Shown piece after piece: positions 32,400 to 39,734 of a stretch of DNA of 64,000 bases. Numbering within the stretch: position 1 is the first letter of the stretch; the number at the start of each line of letters is the position of its first letter. This DNA is from a virus. The position numbers and the translations under genes are program-made. The notes under the pieces were generated by a model, which was given only the letters and a program-made list of their open reading frames with translations, searched no databases and was not told the origin of the DNA. Where the stretch lies: positions 1 to 64,000 of IMG/VR virus record IMGVR_UViG_3300028920_000061; one strand, given 5' to 3'.

Positions 32400-32639
32400 A
32401 TGCCACATTTCAGCGAAGAAGAAACGATTTCGATAATCAAACGTCTGATTGAGTTAGCAGAAATCAAGGAAGGGCGCCTCAAATCTAAGGAGTTGGCTAC
32501 TTCACCCAACAACCGCTATGCGACGGCGCTTGAGGTGTTGAATGAGTATGAAGAGGATGATTCATATTCTCCCAACGAACCGCCGTTTGAGATATGGCTC
32601 AAGTTGCGCCTAAATGCCGATGGCACTTCGCATAGCTAA
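32400..32639 (+). CDS. Cassette gene 8: small protein related to cassette gene 2
   Basis: 79 aa behind TTGGAGG. Helical N-terminus (EEETISIIKRLIELAE). C-terminal half (NNRYATALEVLNEYEEDD...W.K.RLN) parallels cassette gene 2. Function unknown. Confidence 0.65.
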   Translation: MPHFSEEETISIIKRLIELAEIKEGRLKSKELATSPNNRYATALEVLNEYEEDDSYSPNEPPFEIWLKLRLNADGTSHS

Positions 32640-32649
32640 ATCGTTATAG
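32504..32649 (+). repeat. attC-like site 8
   Basis: ACCCAAC (32504-32510), which fits the canonical R'' RYYYAAC, then AACC, GCTATGCG (32515-32522); on the right CGCATAGC (32629-32636), TAAATC, GTTATAG (32643-32649). The inner stem is a perfect 8 bp. Confidence 0.85.
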
Positions 32650-32701
32650 TCAATAAATTTGCCTTCTGATAGTATAGTCAGCTGGTAAGAAAGGAATTAT
32701 T

Positions 32702-32854
32702 ATGCCATTGTATACAGTATCAGCAGATTGTCCAATCACGGAGTACGAAGCTGATGATGAAATGGGTGCTATCGAACAGTATTCTGAGAATTATCGTGTT
32801 AATTACAAGTTTTGTTCAGCAACAAAGTGTGATGAACCCGCTGAAGAAGAATAA
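32702..32854 (+). CDS. Cassette gene 9: 50-aa acidic peptide
   Basis: Small acidic protein (MPLYTVSADCPITEYEADDE...KCDEPAEEE) behind AAAGGAA. Very short, so support comes from the ribosome site and cassette position. No family recognised. Confidence 0.55.
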   Translation: MPLYTVSADCPITEYEADDEMGAIEQYSENYRVNYKFCSATKCDEPAEEE

Positions 32855-32872
32855 GGTGGGCAAATTTACAGC

Positions 32873-32941
32873 AACCAACAACCGTATGGTGTTCGTTTCA
32901 CGAATGCGGGTATGCACTTCACCATACTTTCCCGTTATAGG
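32873..32941 (+). repeat. attC-like site 9
   Basis: CAAC (32876-32879), AACC, GTATGGTG (32884-32891); on the right CACCATAC (32920-32927), TTTCCC, GTTATAG (32934-32940). A perfect 8-bp inner stem with the same R' as site 8. Confidence 0.85.
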
Positions 32942-32959
32942 CTGTTTGAGGAGGCTTTT

Positions 32960-33226
32960 ATGGATATAGCAAATTTGACCCGATACACTATTGATTATGT
33001 TCCAGACTCTTGTGATGGTGATTATGTTCAGCATAATGTAAGCAAGGATGGCGAGTATGTCAAATTTGAGGAAGCTATGGAAGCCTCCTCAAACAGCCTA
33101 CAACAGCTAAAGGCTGAAATTTTAGCACTACGCAAAGATGGTGTAGTTGCAGACGATATGTATTGGATTGGTTGGAACATGGCCCTTGAACGTACTGCTG
33201 GTATGCTAAAACAATCAGCCGTTTAG
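32960..33226 (+). CDS. Cassette gene 10: small acidic protein
   Basis: 88 aa behind GAGGAGG. DIANLTRYTIDYVPDSCDGD then a helical part (LQQLKAEILALRKDG) and a Trp-rich motif (MYWIGWNMALERTAG). No family recognised. Confidence 0.65.
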   Translation: MDIANLTRYTIDYVPDSCDGDYVQHNVSKDGEYVKFEEAMEASSNSLQQLKAEILALRKDGVVADDMYWIGWNMALERTAGMLKQSAV

Positions 33227-33236
33227 CAAACATTGT
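33100..33236 (+). repeat. attC-like site 10
   Basis: ACAAC (33100-33104), A, GCTAAA, GGCTG on the left; CAGCC, G, TTTAGC (33222-33227), AAAC, ATTGT (33232-33236) on the right. The inner stem is 11 bp with one bulge. The outer right arm reads ATTGT, not GTTGT. Confidence 0.7.
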
Positions 33237-33272
33237 CGGTAATCGGTTGTCAAATTATAGAAGGGCGGCAAA

Positions 33273-33584
33273 ATGAAGTTGAAAATGCACTCGTTTGATT
33301 TTGGTGAAAACACTCTGACATTTAGTATTCCCGCTGCTACTATGGAGTCCCATGCTTGGGGTAATGTCCCTGATGGTGTAGATGTAGACCTGTCCAAGGT
33401 GACTAATGACGTTGCCCTTGGGACTAATGGAACAACCGACTCCGCTGGCGCTACCGACAACATCGCAAGGGACGAAATATTGCGCTGTATCACGTACATA
33501 GATAATTATTTATCGGCTGGCAATATTGAATCGGCTCGCAAATGGTGCAACGAAGTACGCGCAATACTATCGCCCGTTGCGTAA
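33273..33584 (+). CDS. Cassette gene 11: hypothetical protein
   Basis: 103 aa preceded by AAGGGCGG. Beta-rich N-terminus (MHSFDFGENTLTFSIPAATM), then a helical C-terminus (DEILRCITYIDNYLS). No family recognised. Confidence 0.65.
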   Translation: MKLKMHSFDFGENTLTFSIPAATMESHAWGNVPDGVDVDLSKVTNDVALGTNGTTDSAGATDNIARDEILRCITYIDNYLSAGNIESARKWCNEVRAILSPVA

Positions 33585-33593
33585 CCGTTGCAC
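33457..33593 (+). repeat. attC-like site 11
   Basis: ACAAC (33457-33461), AT, CGCAA, GGG on the left; CCC, G, TTGCG (33577-33581), TAACC, GTTG (33587-33590) on the right. Good inner stem; last site of the array. Confidence 0.7.
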
Positions 33594-33621
33594 GCCAGTT
33601 TTGATTTTGGAGATTTGTATT

Positions 33622-33804
33622 ATGTCAATATTGCCTAAACGTTGCAAATGTGGCAGATGGTCGTGGAGTATTCGGCGTAGAAGATTAAACACAGCCTACG
33701 TTGACGAGGAAAGAAATTATATGTACTCGTGTCGCGAGTGCTATGAAGAGGCTTACGAATACTACGCCGAACGATGGGCGGATTATTATGCTAATTGCAT
33801 GTAG
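33622..33804 (+). CDS. Cassette gene 12: small basic-aromatic protein
   Basis: 60 aa behind TTGGAG. CKCGRWSWSIRRRR and CRECYEEAYEYY suggest a zinc-ribbon with an aromatic tail. No attC-like site is recognisable after it; TTGCATG...CATGCAA forms a different short hairpin there. Confidence 0.55.
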   Translation: MSILPKRCKCGRWSWSIRRRRLNTAYVDEERNYMYSCRECYEEAYEYYAERWADYYANCM

Positions 33805-33845
33805 GAAGTGCAAAACCAGCATGCAACAACAGCCGGAGGTAAAAA

Positions 33846-34088
33846 ATGCAAGAACAAAGAGAAAAAGCCCATTCGATATTACGCAAGGCATTCGATGAGG
33901 CTGGAATAGCAGATGGGTTTTATTGTGGTGTTTTAATGGATGGAACTGATGTATCCGCGTACAGTGTCGGACGTGAGAATAAGGCAGAGTATTCTAACGT
34001 AGAGCGGTATCAACGCCTTCTCGGTGTTGTTGAATCGTGCAAATACTCATTATTGGTCAAAGCTCACGAAAAGCAGGAAAAATCATGA
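33846..34088 (+). CDS. Cassette gene 13 (last small gene): hypothetical
   Basis: 80 aa behind CCGGAGG. Helical with a glycine/aspartate centre (FYCGVLMDGTDVSAYSVG). No attC-like site follows, so it may be a fixed gene or a cassette with a lost site. No family recognised. Confidence 0.55.
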   Translation: MQEQREKAHSILRKAFDEAGIADGFYCGVLMDGTDVSAYSVGRENKAEYSNVERYQRLLGVVESCKYSLLVKAHEKQEKS

Positions 34089-34197
34089 AAGGTTTTGTCA
34101 CCCCACAACAATGATGTTATTTTTTTTCACTTTGTGGAATAGTAATAATATACAGATCTTTTGAAATATCATATATTCTACAACAAAGGAGGAATTC

Positions 34198-34959
34198 ATG
34201 GCAAAGGTCCATGAAATTGTTGCTGTCGAGAAAGACGTGAAGGGCACATTCAATAAGATGCTGGGTGAAACTCGCATGACATTCCTGAAGGGTGAGCATT
34301 TCGATGAGCACCTGAAAGAATACCAGCCGCTCAATGCTGACGATCGTGAACAGCTCGATGCCGAACACAAGCCCATGGCTGACACTGTCCCCAGCAAGTT
34401 GTCATATTTCATGGGGCATATGAAGAGAATGTTCGACTTGGTGATACAGAAAGAAGTATCCAATCTGGACGCCAAAGCTGATGTCACTGTTCAAACAGAC
34501 AGTGGTGATGAAGTTGTTTTGTACGAACAGGCTCCGGTTGCGGCTATTGTTCAGCTTACCAATCTGATGGAAAGCGTTCGGATTCAGGTTCTTTTGAATA
34601 TCCCCACGCTTGATCCGGCAAGATCCTGGGCATCCGACGGAAATCGTCAGGACGTGTTTGTCACCCCCGAAGTCAGACGCGCCAGAACCAAGAAGGTGCA
34701 GGTCCCTATCGAATTGTCGCCGGCTACAGACAGACACCCGGCGCAGGTTCAGCTTGTCACGGAAGATGTGACTACCGGCCACTGGGTGCAGAAGTACTGG
34801 TCCGGTAAGATATCTTCGGCTGACAAGTCAATGATTCTGAAACGAACCGACGCCCTCATAGCAGGCCTCAAAAGAGCCAAGTCGAGGGCTAATGAGAGTG
34901 AGGCGAAGAAGGTTGCCATAGGCGATCGCTGCGCCAAATGGATTTTGACAGGAGAATAA
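34198..34959 (+). CDS. Hypothetical protein, possibly DUF7873-like
   Basis: 253 aa behind AAAGGAGG. Alpha/beta with conserved-looking blocks (GETRMTFLKGEHFDEHLKEYQPL, DRHPAQVQLVTEDVTTGHW). A Lys/Ala-rich C-terminal region. I do not recognise the family with certainty. It is well separated from the array and from the permuted RNA unit. Function unknown. Confidence 0.7.
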   Translation: MAKVHEIVAVEKDVKGTFNKMLGETRMTFLKGEHFDEHLKEYQPLNADDREQLDAEHKPMADTVPSKLSYFMGHMKRMFDLVIQKEVSNLDAKADVTVQTDSGDEVVLYEQAPVAAIVQLTNLMESVRIQVLLNIPTLDPARSWASDGNRQDVFVTPEVRRARTKKVQVPIELSPATDRHPAQVQLVTEDVTTGHWVQKYWSGKISSADKSMILKRTDALIAGLKRAKSRANESEAKKVAIGDRCAKWILTGE

Positions 34960-35345
34960 TCAATTGGACGTATACTGAATTCGGGCTGGGGGACCAAATG
35001 AACCCGGCCCCGTCATATTCAGATTCATGTTGATGGGAGTAGTTTTTACGAAACCGCTCATGTTATTGCGTCCTATGTTCAGGTTTATAACCTCAAAAAC
35101 TTTTGATGCCGACACTAACACCTGTAACGAGAGTTCAAATCTCTCCCCGCCATCCAGAAATCAAAAATCATTTTTGGTTTCTCGATGGCGGGTAGTCCAG
35201 TGGTAAGACACAGGCATGATGTTTATGCTCGGTACGTCGATAGTCAAGAGGTGAAAAAAAATTCGTAATGAATACCAACACTTGAACTGTTGATTTATTC
35301 AATAAGTGGCGGGGTGGCAGGATACGTCTGCCCCGCCTTTTTTTA
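34960..35345 (+). ncRNA. Candidate circularly permuted tRNA / tRNA-like RNA unit
   Basis: No ORF of note occupies this 386-nt stretch. The 3' part of a tRNA comes first: CCTGT (35121-35125), T stem GAGAG (35129-35133), loop TTCAAAT, CTCTC, CCCGCCA (35146-35152), discriminator T, CCA (35154-35156). A 29-nt spacer follows, then the 5' part: TGGCGGG (35186-35192), TA, D-arm-like GTCCAGTGGTAAGAC (35195-35209), ACAGG (35210-35214). TGGCGGG is the exact complement of CCCGCCA and ACAGG of CCTGT, although the 5' part is downstream. A terminator ends the unit at 35337. This is a circularly permuted tRNA gene or two tRNA halves. The pairing is seen directly; processing and anticodon are not established. 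Confidence 0.55.
35308..35343 (+). terminator. Rho-independent terminator of the permuted RNA unit
   Basis: GGCGGGG and CCCCGCC stem with inner CAG/CTG pairs, then a run of T. Confidence 0.85.
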
Positions 35346-35365
35346 TTTTGGTTACAACATTTTTT

Positions 35366-35406
35366 TAGCCGTTAGACTAACGGAAAATCTGGTATAACTA
35401 TAATAG
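35366..35406 (+). promoter_or_regulatory. Phage promoter, copy 2 of a conserved motif
   Basis: TAGCCGTTAG, 12 nt, TCTGGTATAACTATAATAG. Followed by hairpin GCAAGAG/CTCTTGT (35407-35426) and GGAGG, all nearly identical to copy 3. Confidence 0.75.
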
Positions 35407-35447
35407 GCAAGAGAATTCACTCTTGTCTATTTCCGTCGGAGGAAATA

Positions 35448-35756
35448 ATGGTAGCCCTTATCACAAAAACAATAAAATACGAATGCCACATTTATGAAGA
35501 GTCTGATGACGCGGCTGAAGAATTAGTTAAGATGGTTGATGAATGTCAACCTCATATTATTAAAATCCCCAAAGATATTGAAAAGTTTGCTAATGATTAT
35601 AATATTTTTATTATATACAAACTTCCCGGGGAAGGAAATCCAACTATAAAAGAATTTCTGTCAAAACCTGATGAATTTCGGCGATTTGAATGGCATGATA
35701 CCATTCATGAGATGGGGCTTCGTAATCGCTTAAAAAATGGCGTTGGGGAATCGTAA
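35448..35756 (+). CDS. Hypothetical small protein behind a dedicated promoter
   Basis: 102 aa. The 5' UTR carries the conserved promoter, hairpin and CGGAGGA ribosome site shared with the gene at 35915. The protein is acidic and mixed alpha/beta (ITKTIKYECHIYEESDD, IIKIPKDIEKFA). No family recognised. The strong individual promoter suggests high early expression. Confidence 0.7.
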   Translation: MVALITKTIKYECHIYEESDDAAEELVKMVDECQPHIIKIPKDIEKFANDYNIFIIYKLPGEGNPTIKEFLSKPDEFRRFEWHDTIHEMGLRNRLKNGVGES

Positions 35757-35788
35757 ATCCCCCGGTCCGAAAGGCCCGTTAACCGGCT

Positions 35789-35830
35789 GCCCTCCACAGA
35801 TACTGACATATCTGTGAAGGGCTTTTTTTT
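35789..35830 (+). terminator. Rho-independent terminator
   Basis: GCCCT...CACAGATA pairs with TATCTGTG...AGGGC, followed by eight T; separates the two promoter-led small genes. Confidence 0.85.
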
Positions 35831-35870
35831 ACCCGTTAGAATAGAAGAAAATATGGTATAACTATAATAG
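35831..35870 (+). promoter_or_regulatory. Phage promoter, copy 3 of a conserved motif
   Basis: ACCCGTTAG, 12 nt, TATGGTATAACTATAATAG, then hairpin GACAAGAG/CTCTTGTC (35870-35891). Same layout and spacing as copies 1 and 2. Confidence 0.75.
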
Positions 35871-35914
35871 ACAAGAGAATTCGCTCTTGTCTATTTCCGT
35901 CGGAGGAATTCATT

Positions 35915-36079
35915 ATGTCACAATATTTTTATAACCAATTCTATTTTAATGCGCAATTTCTTCCACATCTTCTAATAGATGATTATGTAGACGGTGGTAG
36001 CAGACGAAAGAGGAAAACCGACCCAGTCGATATGGCTGACAAATTCATCGCGAGAATGGAGATTGACTGGAGGGAATGA
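35915..36079 (+). CDS. Hypothetical 54-aa protein behind copy-3 promoter
   Basis: Short aromatic, acidic protein (MSQYFYNQFYFNAQFLPHLL, then RRKRKTDPVDMADKF) with the same leader as the 35448 gene (CCGTCGGAGG). Support comes from promoter, hairpin and ribosome site. Convergent with the structural block. Confidence 0.55.
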   Translation: MSQYFYNQFYFNAQFLPHLLIDDYVDGGSRRKRKTDPVDMADKFIARMEIDWRE

Positions 36080-36123
36080 TTTCTCTCCTTTTTATCCATC
36101 AGGTTGGCAAACCCTTTGCCCAT

Positions 36124-36155
36124 AAAAAACCCCTCCCGAGGGAAAACGGGAGGGG
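36124..36155 (-). terminator. Terminator of the structural gene block
   Basis: On the minus strand CCCCTCCCG and CGGGAGGGG form a 9-bp hairpin followed by six T (A-run on the plus strand at 36124-36129). It ends the long leftward structural transcript. Confidence 0.85.
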
Positions 36156-36210
36156 CCGGAGGTCGCACCTCAAGAAGAATAGAAAAGGTGCGTGGCCAGC
36201 AACAGGCTGG

Positions 36211-38283
36211 TTAAATCTGCGAACTCACTTTCGACCCAGGCGGTCGCTGTTCAGGAAGAGCTGCAATATCAACTCCAGCTTCCGCCGGACCTGGCGGCTC
36301 TTCTCCATACGTGTCCCCCTGAGTTGTTGAAGGTATCTGCCCAGGTGTGTATTTCTGGACAGTCTCCATATCTGGTTTTGTATCTGCAAGAATAACATTC
36401 ATCTCCTTCAGGTTCGAATAGACCTCCTGATAGAGAGATGGCATGGAATTCTTCATGGCAAGCATTCTAATCTTGAATTCTTCAGGATTAATATCAGCAA
36501 GTCTTGCAAATCGCTGTGTAATAATCATTATCAGGTTCGGAACTGAGATTTTGCCCGGATCCATACCTCTCTGCTGACTAAGTGCGGCAGTTTCCTGCGC
36601 AACCCCTTCAGCGTTCATCATTCTCTGCTCTTCAATCTGCTGCTCACGAGTAGCCTGATACTCTCGCTCGTTTTGTTCCATACGGCTACGATTGGCAAGC
36701 TCAGCATCAGCAGCATACATCGCATTTACAACTGTGGCACCACCAGCAGCCTCAGCCTCACCTTCAGCGGCTTTGACCTTCATTTCAATCATTCTCTTGA
36801 GTTCCTGCTCTTTGAGATTGTATTCTTTCTCAGGATCAAGACCAAGCTCTTTTTGCATGGATGTACGGGAAATAAGCGATGTCGCCGGGTCATCCCCTGC
36901 GTTTCTCATCATCATTTCCTTCTTCTGAAGATCGTCAGCCATTTTGAAGTCTGACATTTTGATATCAATTGTCGGTATACTGAAATAGGCTGAAGTCTTA
37001 TTCTTCACCCAGTCTATAAACTCGATCATATCATTACGATGATTGAGAAACGTGTTCTCAACAACACGCAGGGATACGTTACTTCCAGACCATGATGCTC
37101 CACCACGAATAATTTCAGGTATCATCCCAACACCGGTAATGATATCATCTTCAACGAATTTCAACTCTTGAGAAATCAAAAGTAGTTTTGCATCGCCGCT
37201 GAAATTTTGCATTCCAAGAGGTAACGGTACGATTGACACGTAGTTCGGGTCTGCTCTCCACTTTCGTATCTCATCCTCGACTTTGGTTCTCCAGCTACCA
37301 AGGTTCATTATGGCATGAGGACTGACATCGCCTTGAGACATTGGAAACAGAATTCGAAGAGGCACGATATGATCAAACGCAATCATCTCGTTGCCCTTCT
37401 TAAGAACCCTGACGTGGAATATGTCTTTCAAAACAGGCATAACCGCGGGTATTCCCCAACCTCTCTGACCGGGTATGAGATATTGGGGCCCTGGGCGCTT
37501 GAGGTGATACACGTTGTCTGAAAGAAGCTTCAGCTGCTTACGCTTCTGAACCGCTTCAATAACTTCAAGCCTGAGAGTGCTGACAATATCCATATCCCCC
37601 TGACGAACCGCTGTAGCAATAGATGGCGGTATAGTATAGTAATAGAAATGGTCGTCAGAAATGGGATTGTATTTAATGTCAATAAATGTGAGATCCCAGG
37701 AAATGATAGACATCTTGGACATCTCTCGACTGTTCACATCACGGGCTTCCATTACCCCGTTGTATCCACAGTCTTTTTTGATGCACTTCGCGACAAACTT
37801 GAAATTCTTGAAAGAAGCGTTGAGACCTTCCGCCGTATGCTCTTCATTGCATTTTGGGCATTTCAGCATGCGTTTGAACGGATAGTGAATTGACATTATC
37901 GAATTGCCATAAGCGTAATAATCCATTCCACACTGTTTGAGAACGCGAGTCATTTTCATATGATCTTCAAACAGTTTTTTCCACTTATCGACAGTCTTGT
38001 CATTTTCCAGATTAGCCGGCTTTTCCTCATCACCATATATGAGGTCGGTGATGGGATATTCAGACATCTTATTGACGCATTGTGATATCAGACCATCGCC
38101 AAGAACAAAAGAAGCAATAAATGATATGAGACTCTTGATGGTCTTAGGAAGGAACGTGGATGTCATATCAAGAAACGGGCTATCGTACTTGATAGAACCA
38201 CGATGAAACGTAACCGGCGTAGTGGTAGAAGTACTTGTACTGGTGGCCGCGGTAACCAGCCCCTGTCCTGACAAATCAGCCAT
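36211..38283 (-). CDS. Portal-like protein
   Basis: 690 aa. Ser/Thr-rich N-terminus, then helical and beta segments and GIPAVMPVLKDIFHVR, DPNYVSIVPLPLGMQNFSGD and IIRGGASWSGSNVSLRVVENTF, which look like the clip and stem regions of large-phage portals. A zinc-like CPKCNEEH...CIKKDCGYN insertion lies near residue 143-175, unusual for a portal. The C-terminal third is a Met/Gln/Glu-rich coiled coil. It is the last gene of the leftward structural transcript. Portal is the best guess from length and context; no definitive motif is known. Confidence 0.6.
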   Translation of the reverse strand: MADLSGQGLVTAATSTSTSTTTPVTFHRGSIKYDSPFLDMTSTFLPKTIKSLISFIASFVLGDGLISQCVNKMSEYPITDLIYGDEEKPANLENDKTVDKWKKLFEDHMKMTRVLKQCGMDYYAYGNSIMSIHYPFKRMLKCPKCNEEHTAEGLNASFKNFKFVAKCIKKDCGYNGVMEARDVNSREMSKMSIISWDLTFIDIKYNPISDDHFYYYTIPPSIATAVRQGDMDIVSTLRLEVIEAVQKRKQLKLLSDNVYHLKRPGPQYLIPGQRGWGIPAVMPVLKDIFHVRVLKKGNEMIAFDHIVPLRILFPMSQGDVSPHAIMNLGSWRTKVEDEIRKWRADPNYVSIVPLPLGMQNFSGDAKLLLISQELKFVEDDIITGVGMIPEIIRGGASWSGSNVSLRVVENTFLNHRNDMIEFIDWVKNKTSAYFSIPTIDIKMSDFKMADDLQKKEMMMRNAGDDPATSLISRTSMQKELGLDPEKEYNLKEQELKRMIEMKVKAAEGEAEAAGGATVVNAMYAADAELANRSRMEQNEREYQATREQQIEEQRMMNAEGVAQETAALSQQRGMDPGKISVPNLIMIITQRFARLADINPEEFKIRMLAMKNSMPSLYQEVYSNLKEMNVILADTKPDMETVQKYTPGQIPSTTQGDTYGEEPPGPAEAGVDIAALPEQRPPGSKVSSQI

Positions 38284-38295
38284 TATGTCTACTTT

Positions 38296-39042
38296 CTATT
38301 CAAAGTATGTTAAAGCCGCTGCTTCTGCATTTACAAGCCGCTTGGCTTGAATATCAACCATTTCTTCTTTTATCACAGTATCTTTTTCAGTTACAATCTC
38401 ATTGTATCGCTTTAGTATCTTCAGCCAGTTCTTTTTCGTTTCTTCAGAAACAAGTTTGGACATTCTTTTTTTAATCAGAAGTAAAATTGATGGTGGCGGA
38501 ATATACAGCCCATCATCAATCAAAGCTATGCTGGCATATTTGAGAACATCATCACCAAAAAAACCTTCACGGTCAGGTCTGATATGAATCATTGCCTTGA
38601 AAGTATTGATAACCATTCCAGGAGATGGTTTTCTCAACATCTCAAAATCGGCTATAGCCCCGGCAAATGACAGAGCTATTTGATTGAACTCGAACCAGTC
38701 ATGAAATGCCCGGTCGCTCTGACAGAGGTGCCTGATAGCCTGAATCTTGTCACGGTTCACATCCTCGAGAGCGACGCCGTATTTGATGAACAACATCTTC
38801 TCAATCGTTTCCCATTCCCATTCCCACCAGTCAGTACCAAGCGCTTTATTGAGAAAATCATAGACTTTGATTACTGACGCCTTCTCGTTATTGAGAACGG
38901 TATTAAGCTGTATCACATCTCTTTTTTTAGCCGTCAAGTGAGACTTTTGAAAATCAGAAATCTCCCGACGGACAGATTCGATGTCTTCAGGAGTTCCGCC
39001 CATGTAGGCGTTCATGAGACGCTGTGAGAGTTGTGATGGCAC
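38296..39042 (-). CDS. Hypothetical structural or packaging protein
   Basis: 248 aa, 12 nt upstream of the portal-like gene in the same transcript. Helical with aromatic clusters (KALGTDWWEWEWETIEKML, LIDDGLYIPPP). No family recognised. Position suggests a head-completion, small-terminase or portal-partner protein. Confidence 0.6.
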   Translation of the reverse strand: MPSQLSQRLMNAYMGGTPEDIESVRREISDFQKSHLTAKKRDVIQLNTVLNNEKASVIKVYDFLNKALGTDWWEWEWETIEKMLFIKYGVALEDVNRDKIQAIRHLCQSDRAFHDWFEFNQIALSFAGAIADFEMLRKPSPGMVINTFKAMIHIRPDREGFFGDDVLKYASIALIDDGLYIPPPSILLLIKKRMSKLVSEETKKNWLKILKRYNEIVTEKDTVIKEEMVDIQAKRLVNAEAAALTYFE

Positions 39043-39096
39043 TTAATGATCCTTTTCACCTGCCACGCTTTTTTCCGGTGCTTTTGAATAAATGAT

Positions 39097-39675
39097 TCAC
39101 GTTATTGCTCTCTTTAATAGATAGGACCCATTAATAAACTCTATAATATCTTTTTGCAAAAGTGAAACAATTAATTTTTCTATGGAATGATGCCCTTTTA
39201 TATGATCGCTTTCATTTTTATATAACCAAAGATTTTCAATGTTATTATTTTCTTTATTCAAATCAATGTGATGCACTGTCTCATTTGAACTTAATTGTCT
39301 TCCAATTTTTTGTTCAATTAAATATCGATGTATGTATATTCTTCTTCCTTTTGACGTTACCAGTTGTGGTCGCCATTTTTTAAATTTATTAGAACTTTTT
39401 TTTCGACCTTTCTTTTTTTTACCCCTATTAAATTCAATACCACATTCAAAAGAACAAAATTTCTTTTTTTTCCATTTTTCAATTTGAAAAATCACCCTAC
39501 ACTGTGGGCATTTTCTCGATTCATAAAATACGTGCCTAGGTTTTAACCCACATTTTATAGAACAAAATTTTTGCTTATTCCATTTTTGAGTAAAAAATGT
39601 TTTTTTACAACTTGGACAAACCCTTTGATCGTTTTTATACGATCCATATTTTGCTACAGATTCTTTTGTTGGCAT
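39097..39675 (-). CDS. HNH homing endonuclease with zinc fingers
   Basis: 192 aa from the ATG behind AAGGAGG; an upstream ATG lacks a ribosome site. Two CxxC...CxxxC zinc fingers (residues ~20-40 and ~55-75), a Lys-rich linker, then the HNH catalytic motif (TVHHIDLNKENNNIENLW). AT-rich and intergenic, as is usual for free-standing homing endonucleases inserted in structural operons. It probably promotes its own spread. Confidence 0.85.
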   Translation of the reverse strand: MPTKESVAKYGSYKNDQRVCPSCKKTFFTQKWNKQKFCSIKCGLKPRHVFYESRKCPQCRVIFQIEKWKKKKFCSFECGIEFNRGKKKKGRKKSSNKFKKWRPQLVTSKGRRIYIHRYLIEQKIGRQLSSNETVHHIDLNKENNNIENLWLYKNESDHIKGHHSIEKLIVSLLQKDIIEFINGSYLLKRAIT

Positions 39676-39734
39676 AACATCATCCTCCTTGACAACATTA
39701 TACATCCAAGGTAATGGTTAAGGCAAAGGAAAAT

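Larger units (their letters stand above)
30114..33845 (+). mobile_element. Integron-like gene-cassette array (12 cassettes, 11 attC-like sites)
   Basis: Twelve small genes all point the same way, each with a GGAGG-type ribosome site and no shared operon overlaps. Eleven are followed by an imperfect palindrome with attC geometry: outer CAAC...GTTG arms, spacers of 1-4 nt (left) and 4-6 nt (right), then a cassette-specific inner stem. The sites are 60-183 nt long, like known attC. Several gene leaders share CATA...TGAACCATA. Canonical attC R boxes are GTTRRRY; here R boxes are GTTG or GTTA with YR following, so the sites are divergent. No integrase or attI is present in the window. The structural pattern is seen directly; mobility by an integron integrase is inferred. 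Confidence 0.75.

Noticed and set aside
30224-33593. Reading the palindromes as rho-independent terminators
   Set aside because: No T-runs follow, the stems span coding sequence and the spacer asymmetry is constant, unlike terminators.
30114-33845. CRISPR array or simple tandem repeats
   Set aside because: No identical direct repeats with regular spacers; units differ in inner stem and contain genes.
33804-34088. attC-like site after cassette genes 12 and 13
   Set aside because: CAACAACAGCCGG at 33823 could pair only weakly with a GTTGTTG inside the next ORF, with poor inner stem; not called.
34960-35345. Group I intron or permuted intron-exon around the tRNA halves
   Set aside because: No recognisable P4-P6 or P7 core sequences in the available flanks; too short.
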